From Hyphomonadaceae bacterium UBA1001 (GTDB lineage: Bacteria; Pseudomonadota; Alphaproteobacteria; Caulobacterales; Aquidulcibacteraceae), in the NCBI GenBank assembly GCA_002291875.1, contig DBAV01000177.1, positions 1 to 19,122 on the forward strand: a stretch of DNA of 19,122 nt. Reading direction: 5' to 3'. Below are positions 7,402-15,556 of the stretch, in pieces. Under the pieces are notes generated by a model. The model saw only the letters and a program-made list of their open reading frames with translations. It was not told the DNA's origin and ran no database searches. Numbering within the stretch: position 1 is the first letter of the stretch; the number at the start of each line of letters is the position of its first letter. A program made the position numbers and the translations under genes.

Positions 7402-8021
7402 GCCCAAACCCTGTCCTGGATGGCCTTGATCATGCCTGCCGTCGCTCCCCAGATCACCCGGTCCTGCCAGGACATGGCGTAAAAGTGCCGCTCGCGCCCG
7501 TTCCACATGCGGCTGTGGCGCTCGAGATTGCCGGGATCGAACACAAAGCGCACCGGGGGTTCGAATACCGCGGCGACCTCTCTGGGGTCCGGCGTCGCCA
7601 CGAAGTCACCCGACACCAGCGCCAGCACGGGGGCCACCTGAAAGCCTGTCACCGTCTCATAGGCCGGCATGGCGGCGAACGGGCGCACGAACGAGGGGTG
7701 AAGTCCGACCTCCTCGTGCGCCTCCCGCAGGGCGGCCGCCACCGGTCCGGGGTCGTCGGCCTGCACCCGGCCGCCGGGGAACGCCACCTGGCCGGCATGG
7801 GTGGGCATGTCGGCGGTCCGCTGGGTCAGCACCACGCGCAGGCCATCGGCGCGTTCGACCAGCCCGATCAGCACCGCGGCCGGCGTCAGGCGGCGCGGGG
7901 CCAGCGGCCGAAGGTCCGGGTCGAGATCGAAATCCGATGTGGTCGCCGCCGCCCCGGCCGTCTCCAGCCCCGGCAAACGCTGGCGCAGGCGCTCCAGCAG
8001 GTCCGCATCCTCGGCCGTCAT
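7398..8021 (-). CDS. NUDIX hydrolase, CoA-pyrophosphatase (UPF0035/NudL) type
   Basis: This 207-residue protein carries the family marker LTQRTADMPTHAGQVAFPGG (65-84), which precedes the Nudix box in CoA-diphosphatase-type enzymes. The box itself runs to ALREAHEEVGL (97-107), giving the metal-binding REAHEE. The first glutamate of the canonical box is replaced, as is usual in this subfamily. Family members hydrolyse CoA or acyl-CoA to 4'-phosphopantetheine and 3',5'-ADP. The ATG at 8021 overlaps the DUF1285 stop as ATGA, and its own stop overlaps the next start. The sequence fits CoA pyrophosphatase, but substrate cannot be proven from sequence alone. Confidence 0.9.
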   Translation of the reverse strand: MTAEDADLLERLRQRLPGLETAGAAATTSDFDLDPDLRPLAPRRLTPAAVLIGLVERADGLRVVLTQRTADMPTHAGQVAFPGGRVQADDPGPVAAALREAHEEVGLHPSFVRPFAAMPAYETVTGFQVAPVLALVSGDFVATPDPREVAAVFEPPVRFVFDPGNLERHSRMWNGRERHFYAMSWQDRVIWGATAGMIKAIQDRVWA

Positions 8022-8611
8022 GCCGCCTCGCCCAGGACGAACGCCGTCCCGCACGACTCGACCACCCAGTGTCCGTCCTGCACCGAGGCGTGGTCCACCA
8101 GTTCATAGAAGGGTGCGCGCAGAATACGTGCCTCCAGCCGCCCGCGCACCCGGACATAGGGCCGCGGCTCGCCCGTCGCCGGGTCGGTTTCGACCCGGAT
8201 CGGGTGGTCGGGCCCGGCCGCCACGAGGTCACCCATGTCGGTGGTGAACACCAGCACCGGCCCCGACTCGCCAATCCTGCGATCGACCCGGATCGCCAGG
8301 AAGGGGGCATCCTCGACCGTGATGCGGATGCGCTCGGCGGGGGTGACGAGATAGTGATGCCCGTCCTCGTCGCGCCGCAGCACCGAGGCGAACAGCCGCA
8401 CCAGCCTTTCGCGGGTCATGCGGGTGCCTTCGTGCCACCAGCTGCCATCGCGCCGGATCTCGATGCCGGCCTCGCCACAATAGGGCGGGTTCCAGCGATC
8501 GACCGGCGGCAGGCTGCGCGTGCCGACCTGTCCTTCACTGGCATTGCGCTCCAATTCTGCCATGATGGCAGCGAGGTTCACGCCTGCTCCGGACCGTTCG
8601 TCTGCATGCAT
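8018..8611 (-). CDS. DUF1285 domain-containing protein
   Basis: This 197-residue soluble protein matches DUF1285: WNPPYCGEAGIEIRRDGSWW near residue 40, MTRERLVRLFASVLRRDEDG, HYLVTPAERIRITVEDAPFLA, and the ending FYELVDHA with a late VVESCGTAF. Function is unknown; the fold in solved members is two beta-rich domains. I chose the ATG at 8611 because GGAG lies at 8620-8623 with 8-base spacing; an ATG at 8632 and one at 8563 lack a comparable site. It leads the string DUF1285 / NUDIX / DUF6111 / cca, whose four-base overlaps imply coupled translation. It diverges from the MoxR gene across only 44 bases. Confidence 0.88.
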   Translation of the reverse strand: MHADERSGAGVNLAAIMAELERNASEGQVGTRSLPPVDRWNPPYCGEAGIEIRRDGSWWHEGTRMTRERLVRLFASVLRRDEDGHHYLVTPAERIRITVEDAPFLAIRVDRRIGESGPVLVFTTDMGDLVAAGPDHPIRVETDPATGEPRPYVRVRGRLEARILRAPFYELVDHASVQDGHWVVESCGTAFVLGEAA

Positions 8612-8655
8612 GGGTTGAACTCCGCTGGCCATGCGGACTTAGGATGCCGACCGCG
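8612..8655. promoter_or_regulatory. 44-base divergent spacer between DUF1285 and MoxR genes
   Basis: Two multi-gene transcription units start back-to-back here. The spacer holds the ribosome-binding sites for both: GGAG for DUF1285 on the minus strand at 8620-8623, and AGGA for MoxR at 8641-8644. There is no room for full promoters in both directions, so at least one promoter must lie within the opposing coding sequence or the two overlap. No clear -35/-10 pair is visible. Confidence 0.5.
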
Positions 8656-9729
8656 ATGAGTGAAGCCGCCCCGCCGACGTCCACCACCGAGGTCGCACCG
8701 ACCGCCAGTGCCCCCGCCGCGCCCGCGATCGTCGGGACGGCCACCGGACTGGCGGACGAGATCGGCGCCCAGGCCGAAGTGGCGCTGAGTGCGCTGGCGC
8801 GGGTGCGCGCCGAGGTGTCGCGCGCGGTGTTCGGCCAGGAACGCACGGTCGAGCTGGCCCTGATCGCCCTGCTCTCGGGGGGTCATGGACTGCTGGTGGG
8901 CATGCCGGGCCTGGCCAAAACGCGCCTGGTGGAAACACTGGCGATCGTGCTGGGGCTGAACTGGTCGCGCGTGCAGTTCACGCCGGACCTGCTGCCGGCC
9001 GACATCGTCGGCTCGGAAATCCTCGATGCGGACGAGGCTGGCCGCCGCTCGTTCCGGTTCGTGCCCGGGCCGGTGTTCACGCGCCTTCTGATGGCCGACG
9101 AGATCAACCGCGCCAGCCCGCGCACGCAGTCGGCCCTGCTGCAGGCCATGCAGGAGCGTCATGTCACGGTGGCGGGGCGGCGCTATGACCTGCCCGAGCC
9201 CTTCCATGTGCTGGCCACCCAGAACCCGATCGAGCAGGAGGGCGCCTACCCCTTGCCCGAGGCCCAGCTCGACCGCTTCCTGCTGCAGATCGACGTGCCC
9301 TATCCCGACCGCGAAACCGAGCGCCGCATCCTGGTCGAAACCACGGGTGCGGCCGAGGCGCGCATCACGCCGGTCCTGGATGAGCGCGGGCTGGTGAACA
9401 TCCAGGGCCTGGTGCGCCGGATGCCGGTCGGCGAAAAGGTCGTGGACGCGATCGTGCGCCTGGTCCGCGACGCCCGGCCCGGTGCCGGCGCCGATCCGCG
9501 CGTGGATGCCCACATCGCCTGGGGTCCGGGCCCGAGGGCCGGCCAGGCCCTGATGCTGGCGGTCCGGGCGCGGGCCCTGCTGCGCGGCCGCTTTGCGCCC
9601 TCGCTGGACGATGTGCACGCGCTGGCGCGTCCCGCCCTTGAACACCGGATGGCCCTGACCTGGTCGGCCCGGGCCGAGGGATTGACGCTCGACGCCCTGA
9701 TCGACGACCTCGCCGCCCGGGCGGCGTGA
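8656..9729 (+). CDS. MoxR-family AAA+ ATPase
   Basis: This 357-residue AAA+ ATPase is of the MoxR group, which act as chaperones or assembly factors with VWA-domain partners. Seen: Walker A GMPGLAKT (82-89), Walker B LLMADEIN (144-151), sensor 1 in LATQNP (186-191), and the EAQLDRF arginine-finger region (202-208). The first 35 residues are an Ala/Pro/Thr-rich extension of low complexity. Two ATGs are possible, at 8644 and 8656; I favour 8656 because AGGA (8641-8644) then has 11-base spacing. It opens the plus-strand operon with DUF58, DUF4159 and VWA proteins, the usual genomic partners of MoxR. The client of this complex is unknown. Confidence 0.95.
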   Translation: MSEAAPPTSTTEVAPTASAPAAPAIVGTATGLADEIGAQAEVALSALARVRAEVSRAVFGQERTVELALIALLSGGHGLLVGMPGLAKTRLVETLAIVLGLNWSRVQFTPDLLPADIVGSEILDADEAGRRSFRFVPGPVFTRLLMADEINRASPRTQSALLQAMQERHVTVAGRRYDLPEPFHVLATQNPIEQEGAYPLPEAQLDRFLLQIDVPYPDRETERRILVETTGAAEARITPVLDERGLVNIQGLVRRMPVGEKVVDAIVRLVRDARPGAGADPRVDAHIAWGPGPRAGQALMLAVRARALLRGRFAPSLDDVHALARPALEHRMALTWSARAEGLTLDALIDDLAARAA

Positions 9730-9752
9730 GCCCACACGGAGGACGCGGATCG

Positions 9753-10733
9753 GTGTTCGGGTTCGGACGCAGGCCACAGGCGGCCGCTGACCCCGCATCG
9801 CGCGCCGGGGATGCACCGCCCGCACCTTCGGGCCCGACGGCGGGCGCAGCGCTGCCGGCCGCGGCCGCAGCCCTCGCCGATGCCGCCGAAGCCGCGCGCC
9901 TTGCCGAGCTGGCGGGTGTTCTGATGCTCGACACACGAACGGGTGTGCCGTCCTGGACCGGCTCGCACGGGCGGCGGCGGGCGGGGCCGGGCGAGACCTT
10001 CTGGCAGTTCCGCGAGCATCGCGCCGAAGACGGCACACGCGCGATCGACTGGCGCCGCTCGGCCCGGGGCGAGCGGCTGTTCGTGCGCGAACTCGAGCAT
10101 ACCGGCGCCGCCCGGCTGCGCCTGTGGCTGGACCCCTCGCCCGGCTTCGGCTGGTCCAGTGCGCCCGGGCTTGCCGGCAAACGCACGCGCGGCGCGGTGA
10201 TCCTGGCGGCGTTGGGGCTGGCGGCGGCGAATGCGGGCGAGCGCATCGACATCGCCGGCGAGCCGGTCCCCACCGCCCGGGGCGGCGCGGCGGCCCTGCT
10301 CGAGCGCCTCCATGCGCCGAGCATGCCCGAAATCCCCCCGCCGGGGCGCCATCCTGCGGCCGCGCACCTGCTGGCCAGCGATTTCTATGCACCGGTCGAG
10401 GTGTGGCACACCCGCCTGCAGCCACTGGCCGCCCAAGGGATCGGTGTGCTGCTGGCGGTCCAGGACCCTGCCGAGGAACAATTCCCCTTTCAGGGCCGCA
10501 CCCTGTTCGAGGATCCTCGCGGGCGCGCGGACCCTGCCCTGATCGGGCGCGCGGAGGCGATCCGGCGCGACTATCTGGAACGGTTCGAGGCGCACCGGCG
10601 CGCCATGGCCGAGATGGCGCGATCGATCGGCTGGGCGTTTGTCACCCACCGGTCGGACCAGCCGGCTGGGACGGTGGTCGCCAGCATCGCCGCCCACATC
10701 GGTGGCGAACGCCGCCGCGAGAGACGGGCCTGA
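9753..10733 (+). CDS. DUF58 domain-containing protein
   Basis: This 326-residue protein has the DUF58 signature FREHRAEDGTRAIDWRRSAR at residues 85-104, followed by the region RLRLWLDPSPGFGW that begins the VWA-like fold of this family. An Ala/Pro-rich linker precedes the domain. No membrane helix is apparent, so it is probably cytoplasmic, and DUF58 proteins are standard neighbours of MoxR ATPases. A GTG at 9726 overlaps the MoxR stop, but the GTG at 9753 has GGAGG at 9738-9742, ten bases upstream, and is preferred; the longer form would add nine residues. The stop is one base before the ATG of the next gene. Biochemical role is unknown; a partner or adaptor of the MoxR ATPase is the natural inference. 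Confidence 0.88.
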   Translation: MFGFGRRPQAAADPASRAGDAPPAPSGPTAGAALPAAAAALADAAEAARLAELAGVLMLDTRTGVPSWTGSHGRRRAGPGETFWQFREHRAEDGTRAIDWRRSARGERLFVRELEHTGAARLRLWLDPSPGFGWSSAPGLAGKRTRGAVILAALGLAAANAGERIDIAGEPVPTARGGAAALLERLHAPSMPEIPPPGRHPAAAHLLASDFYAPVEVWHTRLQPLAAQGIGVLLAVQDPAEEQFPFQGRTLFEDPRGRADPALIGRAEAIRRDYLERFEAHRRAMAEMARSIGWAFVTHRSDQPAGTVVASIAAHIGGERRRERRA

Positions 10734-10734
10734 G

Positions 10735-13485
10735 ATGGGGACGCTGTCGCTCCTGGCGCCTCTGACCCTGCTGGCGCTGGCCGCCCTGCCGGTCCTGTGG
10801 TGGCTGATCCGCCGGTTTCCGCCCGCCCCGCGCCGGCAGCTGCTGCCCAGCCTGGAATTGCTGGGCGGGCTGCGCACCGAGGAGGAGGCCGACCGCCGGA
10901 CGCCGCCCCTCCTGACCGCGATGCGGATCGCCGCGCTGGCGCTGCTGATCCTTGGCTTCACCGGCCCGGTCTGGTCGCCGCAACCCAGCCCCGCCGCGCC
11001 GGGTGCGGCTGCGGGGGCGGTTCTGGTGGTGATCGACGATGGATGGACCAGCGCGGCGGCCTGGCCGTCGGTCGTGGCCGCGGCCTCTGCGGTGGCAGCC
11101 GAAGCCGGGCGGTCCGGCGGCGCCACCCACCTTCTGACCACCGCCCGGCGCGCGCAGGCCCATGACCCGTCCCAGGCGCTGACCGCCGCCCAGCTTCGCT
11201 CGGTGCTGGACGCCACCGAACCGGTTCCCTGGCGGCCCGATCGCGCCGGGGCACTGGAACGGCTTCGGGCGTCGAATGGCCTGCCCGCCCGGTTTGCGCG
11301 CGTGGTGTGGTTTTCCGATGGCCTGGACGACCCCGGGGCGGCCGGTCTCGGGGCGGCACTGGGTGGCCTGGGCCCGCTGGAACTGCGTCGACCGCCCTCG
11401 CCGGTGCGCGCGATTGCAGGCCTCTCACCGGTGGCCGAAGGGCTGTCGGTCGACATCCGGCGCATGGCCGGGGCAGCCGGTCCGGGCACCGTCGCCGTCA
11501 CGGCCACGACGCTGGACGGCCGGTCGATCGGATCGGCCGAGGGACGCTTTGCGCCGGGTACCGACAGCCTGACCCTGGTCATCCGGGCACCGGCCGAGGT
11601 GATCGGCCAGACGGCCCTGGTGCGGATCGTCGGCGAGACGACCGCAGGCGCCGTCGTCCCCGCCGACTGGTCGCTGCGGCGTCCGAATGTCGGCATCGTG
11701 TCGGATGGGGGCGGGCCCCAGCCGCTGACCCAGGAGATGTTCTTTGTCCAGCGCGCCCTGGCGCCATCGGCAAGGCTGGCCGAGGGCACGCTGGAAGCGT
11801 TGCTGGAACGGGGCGTCGAGGTGATCGTGCTGGGCGATACCGGCGCGCTGGCCGAAACCGTCCGGGCGGCCCTGGGACGCTGGGTGGAAAATGGCGGGCT
11901 GCTGCTGCGGTTCGCCGGCCCGCGCCTCGCCGAGGCCGACGACGACCTGCTGCCGGTCCGACTGCGCGTCGGAGCGCGGGCGCTGGACGGGGCGATTGCC
12001 TGGACCCGGCCGGAACCGCTGGCACCGCTGCCGGAAACCGGGCCGTTCGCCGGGCTGGCGACCTCGCCCGAGGCGCTGGTGCGGCGCCAGGTGCTGGCAG
12101 ACCCCACCGCGCTGGGAGCAGCCGAAGTCTGGGCCCGGCTGCGGGATGGAACACCGCTGGTGACCGCGGGTGTGCGCGGGCGCGGCCGTCTGGTGCTGTT
12201 CCACGTCACCGCCAATCCCGAATGGTCCGACCTGCCCCTGACCGGGCTCTGGCCTGCGCTTCTGGCGCGCACGGTCGCCCTGGCGGGACCGGTGGCCGAG
12301 CCCACCGAGCCCGAAGGCGGGCAGGTCGGCACATGGCGCGCGGTGCGACTGCTGGACGGGTTTGGCCGGCTGCGGGCCGCCAGTCCATCCGATGGCGCGA
12401 ATGCTGTCACCATTGCGGCGGTTCGCCCAGCCGACCTTACCGCCGGCCCCGACGCGCTTCCGGGCGTCTATGAGCGCGGTGGGCTTGTGGGCGCGCTGCC
12501 GGCCGTCCGCGCGGACGAAGCCTTTGCCTCGCTGGCGGCGCCGGCCGGGGCGGCCGAGGTCGGGCTGGCCGCACGGCGCGATTTTCCGTTCGGCGGCTGG
12601 TTGGTGGCGGCTGGCCTGCTGCTGCTCGTGCTGGATGCCATCCTCGCCCCCTTCCTCTCGGGACGACGCGCACCGATCGCCAGGCTGCCCGGCCTGGGCC
12701 TGGGTCGGCGCAGCGCGGCCGGCATGGTCCTCGCCGTCATCGCCGCCGCTTTGGCCGCAATCGGTCCTGCACCCCCCGCCCATGCCGAGGACGATCCCAC
12801 GTTGGACATGAGGCTGGCGTTCGTGCGGACGGGCGATGCGCGCCTGGATGCGATGACGCGCGCGGGCCTCGAGGGCCTGCGCCAGCAACTGCAGCGGCGC
12901 ACCGCCGTCGAGCCCGGCCCGACCGTGGCGGTCGACCCCGAACGCGACGATCTGGCGGCCTTTCCGCTGCTGTACTGGGCGGCGCCCGACCAGCCGCGTC
13001 CGCTGTCCCAGACGGCGGCACGGCGCCTTGACCGCTTCCTGCGGACCGGGGGCACGCTGGTGATCGACACCCGCGACGCCGAGCGTCGCCTGGCCAATCC
13101 CGACGCGCGGCCGGCCGCGATCATGCTGCGCGGCATCGACGCCCCGCCGCTGATGCCGGTCCCGGACGACCACGTCCTCGGCAAGGCGTTCTATCTGCTC
13201 GATTCGTTTCCCGGTCGGACCGGCGCGGGCCCCGTCTGGGTCGAAACCCCCGCCGCGGCGGCCGCCCGCGACGGGGTGTCCTCGATCATTGTCGGCGATG
13301 CGGACTGGGCCGCCGCATGGGCCCTGGATGCGCGCGGCATGCCGATGGTGGCGGTCGATGGCGGCGAGCGCGAACGCGAGATGGCGATCCGCTTTGGCAT
13401 CAATCTGGTGATGGTCACCCTGACCGGAAACTACAAGAGCGACCAGGTCCACACCCCCGCGCTGCTGGAAAGGCTGCGCCAGTGA
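10735..13485 (+). CDS. BatA/DUF4159 membrane protein
   Basis: The protein has 916 residues. The N-terminus is the BatA (aerotolerance-regulator-like) module with membrane helices at about 5-25 and 62-80 and a basic loop between. A VWA-like domain begins with VLVVIDDGWTSA, so the DxSxS metal site is absent. A Rossmann or amidotransferase-like region follows from about 315 to 550 (NVGIVSDGG; EVIVLGDTGAL; WVENGGLLLRF). Helices then occur at 622-642 and about 661-680, the last ending APPAHA|EDD like a signal-peptidase site. Residues 685-916 are DUF4159, with LSQTAARRLDRFLRTGGTLVIDTRD and the ending GNYKSDQVHTPALLERL. Basic loops place the large domains in the periplasm by the positive-inside rule. 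The ATG is one base after the DUF58 stop. Function is unknown; it is the probable envelope partner of the MoxR/DUF58 pair. Confidence 0.88.
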   Translation: MGTLSLLAPLTLLALAALPVLWWLIRRFPPAPRRQLLPSLELLGGLRTEEEADRRTPPLLTAMRIAALALLILGFTGPVWSPQPSPAAPGAAAGAVLVVIDDGWTSAAAWPSVVAAASAVAAEAGRSGGATHLLTTARRAQAHDPSQALTAAQLRSVLDATEPVPWRPDRAGALERLRASNGLPARFARVVWFSDGLDDPGAAGLGAALGGLGPLELRRPPSPVRAIAGLSPVAEGLSVDIRRMAGAAGPGTVAVTATTLDGRSIGSAEGRFAPGTDSLTLVIRAPAEVIGQTALVRIVGETTAGAVVPADWSLRRPNVGIVSDGGGPQPLTQEMFFVQRALAPSARLAEGTLEALLERGVEVIVLGDTGALAETVRAALGRWVENGGLLLRFAGPRLAEADDDLLPVRLRVGARALDGAIAWTRPEPLAPLPETGPFAGLATSPEALVRRQVLADPTALGAAEVWARLRDGTPLVTAGVRGRGRLVLFHVTANPEWSDLPLTGLWPALLARTVALAGPVAEPTEPEGGQVGTWRAVRLLDGFGRLRAASPSDGANAVTIAAVRPADLTAGPDALPGVYERGGLVGALPAVRADEAFASLAAPAGAAEVGLAARRDFPFGGWLVAAGLLLLVLDAILAPFLSGRRAPIARLPGLGLGRRSAAGMVLAVIAAALAAIGPAPPAHAEDDPTLDMRLAFVRTGDARLDAMTRAGLEGLRQQLQRRTAVEPGPTVAVDPERDDLAAFPLLYWAAPDQPRPLSQTAARRLDRFLRTGGTLVIDTRDAERRLANPDARPAAIMLRGIDAPPLMPVPDDHVLGKAFYLLDSFPGRTGAGPVWVETPAAAAARDGVSSIIVGDADWAAAWALDARGMPMVAVDGGEREREMAIRFGINLVMVTLTGNYKSDQVHTPALLERLRQ

Positions 13486-13525
13486 GCGCGCCACGCCGCT
13501 GCGCGACCCCGGCGGAGGGTCCGGC

Positions 13526-15556
13526 GTGACCGAGGGGCTGCGCCTGGGGTTCGAGCCGCTGTTGGGTTGGCTGCCGGTGATCGTGCTGGCCGCGGCGGGT
13601 GTCATCGCGATCGTCGCCAACCGTCTGCTGGGCGGGCGCGCGCCGCTCTGGCGGCTGGCCGGCCTCGCCGTGGTGCTGTTCGGCCTCGCCGGCCCCTCGA
13701 CCGTGCGCGAGACCCGCACGCCAGAGCGCGACGTCGTCGCCCTGGTGGTCGACCAGTCCGACAGCATGGCCCTGACCGGGCGCCGCGCGGCGGCGCAAAC
13801 CGTGGGCGCGGACCTGGCGGCACGCCTTCAGGCGCTGGGGGATGTGGACGTCCGCACACGAACGGTGGGATCGGACGCGCAGGGCACGCTGCTGTTCGGT
13901 GCGGCGCGTGAGGCGCTGGCCGACGTACCGGCCGATCGCCGCGCCGGGGTCATCCTGGTGACCGACGGACAGGTGCACGATGTGCCCGATGCGGACGGCG
14001 CGCGCGCGCTGGGTGCCCCGGTCCATGCGGTGCTTGTGGGCGATCCGCGCCGTGCGGACCGCCGGCTGGAACTGGTCGCCGCCCCGCCCTTTGCGATCGT
14101 GGACCAGTCGAGCGAACTGCAGGTGCGCCTGCTGGACCCCGAGGGCGCCACCCTGCCCGTGACGGTGCGTGTCGATGGCACAGAAATCGCCACCATCGAA
14201 GCCCGATCGGGCGAGGTGACCAGCGTTCCGTTCCGCCTGCAGCGCCGCGGCGATGCGACGGTCTCGCTGAGTGTGCCGCCGCGCGCGGCCGACCTCTCGC
14301 GCATCAATGACACCGTCGCGTTCGCCACCCAGGGCGTCAAGGACCGCCTCCGGGTGCTTCTGGTGACCGGCGAGCCCTATCCCGGCGCACGGGTCTGGCG
14401 GAACTTCCTGAAGTCCGACCCTTCAGTGGACCTGGTGCATTTCACCATTCTCAGGTCGATGAACCTGGACGACCCGACGCCGATCGACGAGCTGTCGCTG
14501 ATCGCCTTCCCCACGCGCGAGCTGTTCGAGGAAAGGCTGGACGATTTCGACCTGATCATCTTCGACCGCTATCGCAATCGCGGCGTGCTGCCGCCCTATT
14601 ACCTCGAGAACGTGGCCCAGTGGGTGGAACGCGGTGGCGCGATCATGATCGTGGCCGGCCCGGCCGACACCGGCCCCGAAAGCCTGTCACGCACGCCGCT
14701 GGCCCAGGTGCTGCCGGCATCGCCCACGGGCGGCGAGCAGCTGGGCCGGTTCGTCCCGGCGCTCTCGGATGCCGGCCAGCGCCACCCCGTGACCTCGGCG
14801 CTGGCGGGCGAAAGCTGGGGGCCCTGGACGCGCCTGGTCGGCGCGCGCGCCCAGAGCGGCCAGATCCTGATGACCGGGCCGGCCGGCGCCCCGCTGCTGG
14901 TCGTGGCCCCCGCGCGCGAGGGGCGCGTCGCACAGCTGTTTTCCGATCAGGTCTGGCTGTGGGCGCGCGGGTGGCAGGGCGGGGGACCGCACGGCGAATT
15001 GCTGCGCCGGCTGGCGCACTGGCTGATGCAGGAACCCGAACTCGAGGAAAACCGCCTGACCCTGGCCGCGGACGGCGCCGCACTGGTGGTCGAGCGTCGT
15101 TGGTTCGAGGGGGAGGCCGGGACAGTCACCGTCACCGCCCCCTCGGGCGCGGTGTCCACCGTCGAGCTCAGGACCAGCGGGCCGAACACCGCCAGCGCGC
15201 GCCTGCCCGCCCCCGAACCGGGCCTGTGGCGGGCCGAAGCGGCCGGCCGGACGGCGTGGGCAGCGGTGGGCCCTGCATCCGCGCGCGAGGCGGCGGACCT
15301 GGCGACCACCGACGCGCTGCTGCGCCCTGCGGTCACCGCCTCGGGCGGGCGGATCGTGACCTTGGGCGAAGCCCCCCAAGCGGGCCAGCCGCCGCTGGCG
15401 CGCGGGTCCAGTGCCCCGCCGGGCGCGCTGCCGGTGCCGCGGCGCGGAGGCTATACGGTGACCGCCTCGCGCAGCGAGCCCTTCGGCCACCCCTTGCTGT
15501 GGGTGATCGGGGGCTTTGTCCTCATGGTGCTGGCCTGGCGCCGTGAGGCACGCTGA
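13526..15556 (+). CDS. membrane VWA / glutamine-amidotransferase-like protein
   Basis: This 676-residue protein has two N-terminal membrane helices (about 13-35 and 42-58) with a basic loop. A VWA domain follows with an intact metal-site start DQSDS (D76, S78, S80) and the later TDG (146-148). A beta-rich region spans about 180-260. A class I glutamine-amidotransferase-like fold runs from about 273 to 500, with LRVLLVTGEPYPGARVW, DDFDLIIFDRY and WVERGGAIMIVAG. I see no catalytic cysteine nucleophile motif, so it is probably a non-enzymatic relative. A final helix at about 657-671 is followed by RREAR. Topology suggests the domains are periplasmic. The GTG start has GGAGGG at 13514-13519, six bases upstream. 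It is the last gene of the MoxR operon, and its end overlaps the convergent GNAT gene by 35 bases. Confidence 0.88.
   Translation: MTEGLRLGFEPLLGWLPVIVLAAAGVIAIVANRLLGGRAPLWRLAGLAVVLFGLAGPSTVRETRTPERDVVALVVDQSDSMALTGRRAAAQTVGADLAARLQALGDVDVRTRTVGSDAQGTLLFGAAREALADVPADRRAGVILVTDGQVHDVPDADGARALGAPVHAVLVGDPRRADRRLELVAAPPFAIVDQSSELQVRLLDPEGATLPVTVRVDGTEIATIEARSGEVTSVPFRLQRRGDATVSLSVPPRAADLSRINDTVAFATQGVKDRLRVLLVTGEPYPGARVWRNFLKSDPSVDLVHFTILRSMNLDDPTPIDELSLIAFPTRELFEERLDDFDLIIFDRYRNRGVLPPYYLENVAQWVERGGAIMIVAGPADTGPESLSRTPLAQVLPASPTGGEQLGRFVPALSDAGQRHPVTSALAGESWGPWTRLVGARAQSGQILMTGPAGAPLLVVAPAREGRVAQLFSDQVWLWARGWQGGGPHGELLRRLAHWLMQEPELEENRLTLAADGAALVVERRWFEGEAGTVTVTAPSGAVSTVELRTSGPNTASARLPAPEPGLWRAEAAGRTAWAAVGPASAREAADLATTDALLRPAVTASGGRIVTLGEAPQAGQPPLARGSSAPPGALPVPRRGGYTVTASRSEPFGHPLLWVIGGFVLMVLAWRREAR

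Noticed and set aside
5456..7429. A 657-codon plus-strand frame opposite the LON, CCA and DUF6111 genes
   Set aside because: The translation is His/Gln/Arg-rich noise; the minus strand carries three recognised families over the same bases.
9726..9752. GTG at 9726 as the DUF58 start, overlapping the MoxR stop
   Set aside because: It has no ribosome-binding site, whereas GTG 9753 has GGAGG ten bases upstream. The GTGA overlap is attractive, so it is not fully excluded.
9300..12413. A minus-strand open frame of over 1000 codons opposite the MoxR, DUF58 and DUF4159 genes
   Set aside because: Its translation is Arg/Ser/Pro/Ala-rich with no recognisable domain, and it is antisense to three well-supported genes. 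Long stop-free antisense frames are expected at this GC content.
11425..13767. A 780-codon minus-strand frame opposite the DUF4159 gene
   Set aside because: No family resemblance, biased composition, and antisense to a gene with clear domains and a good operon context.
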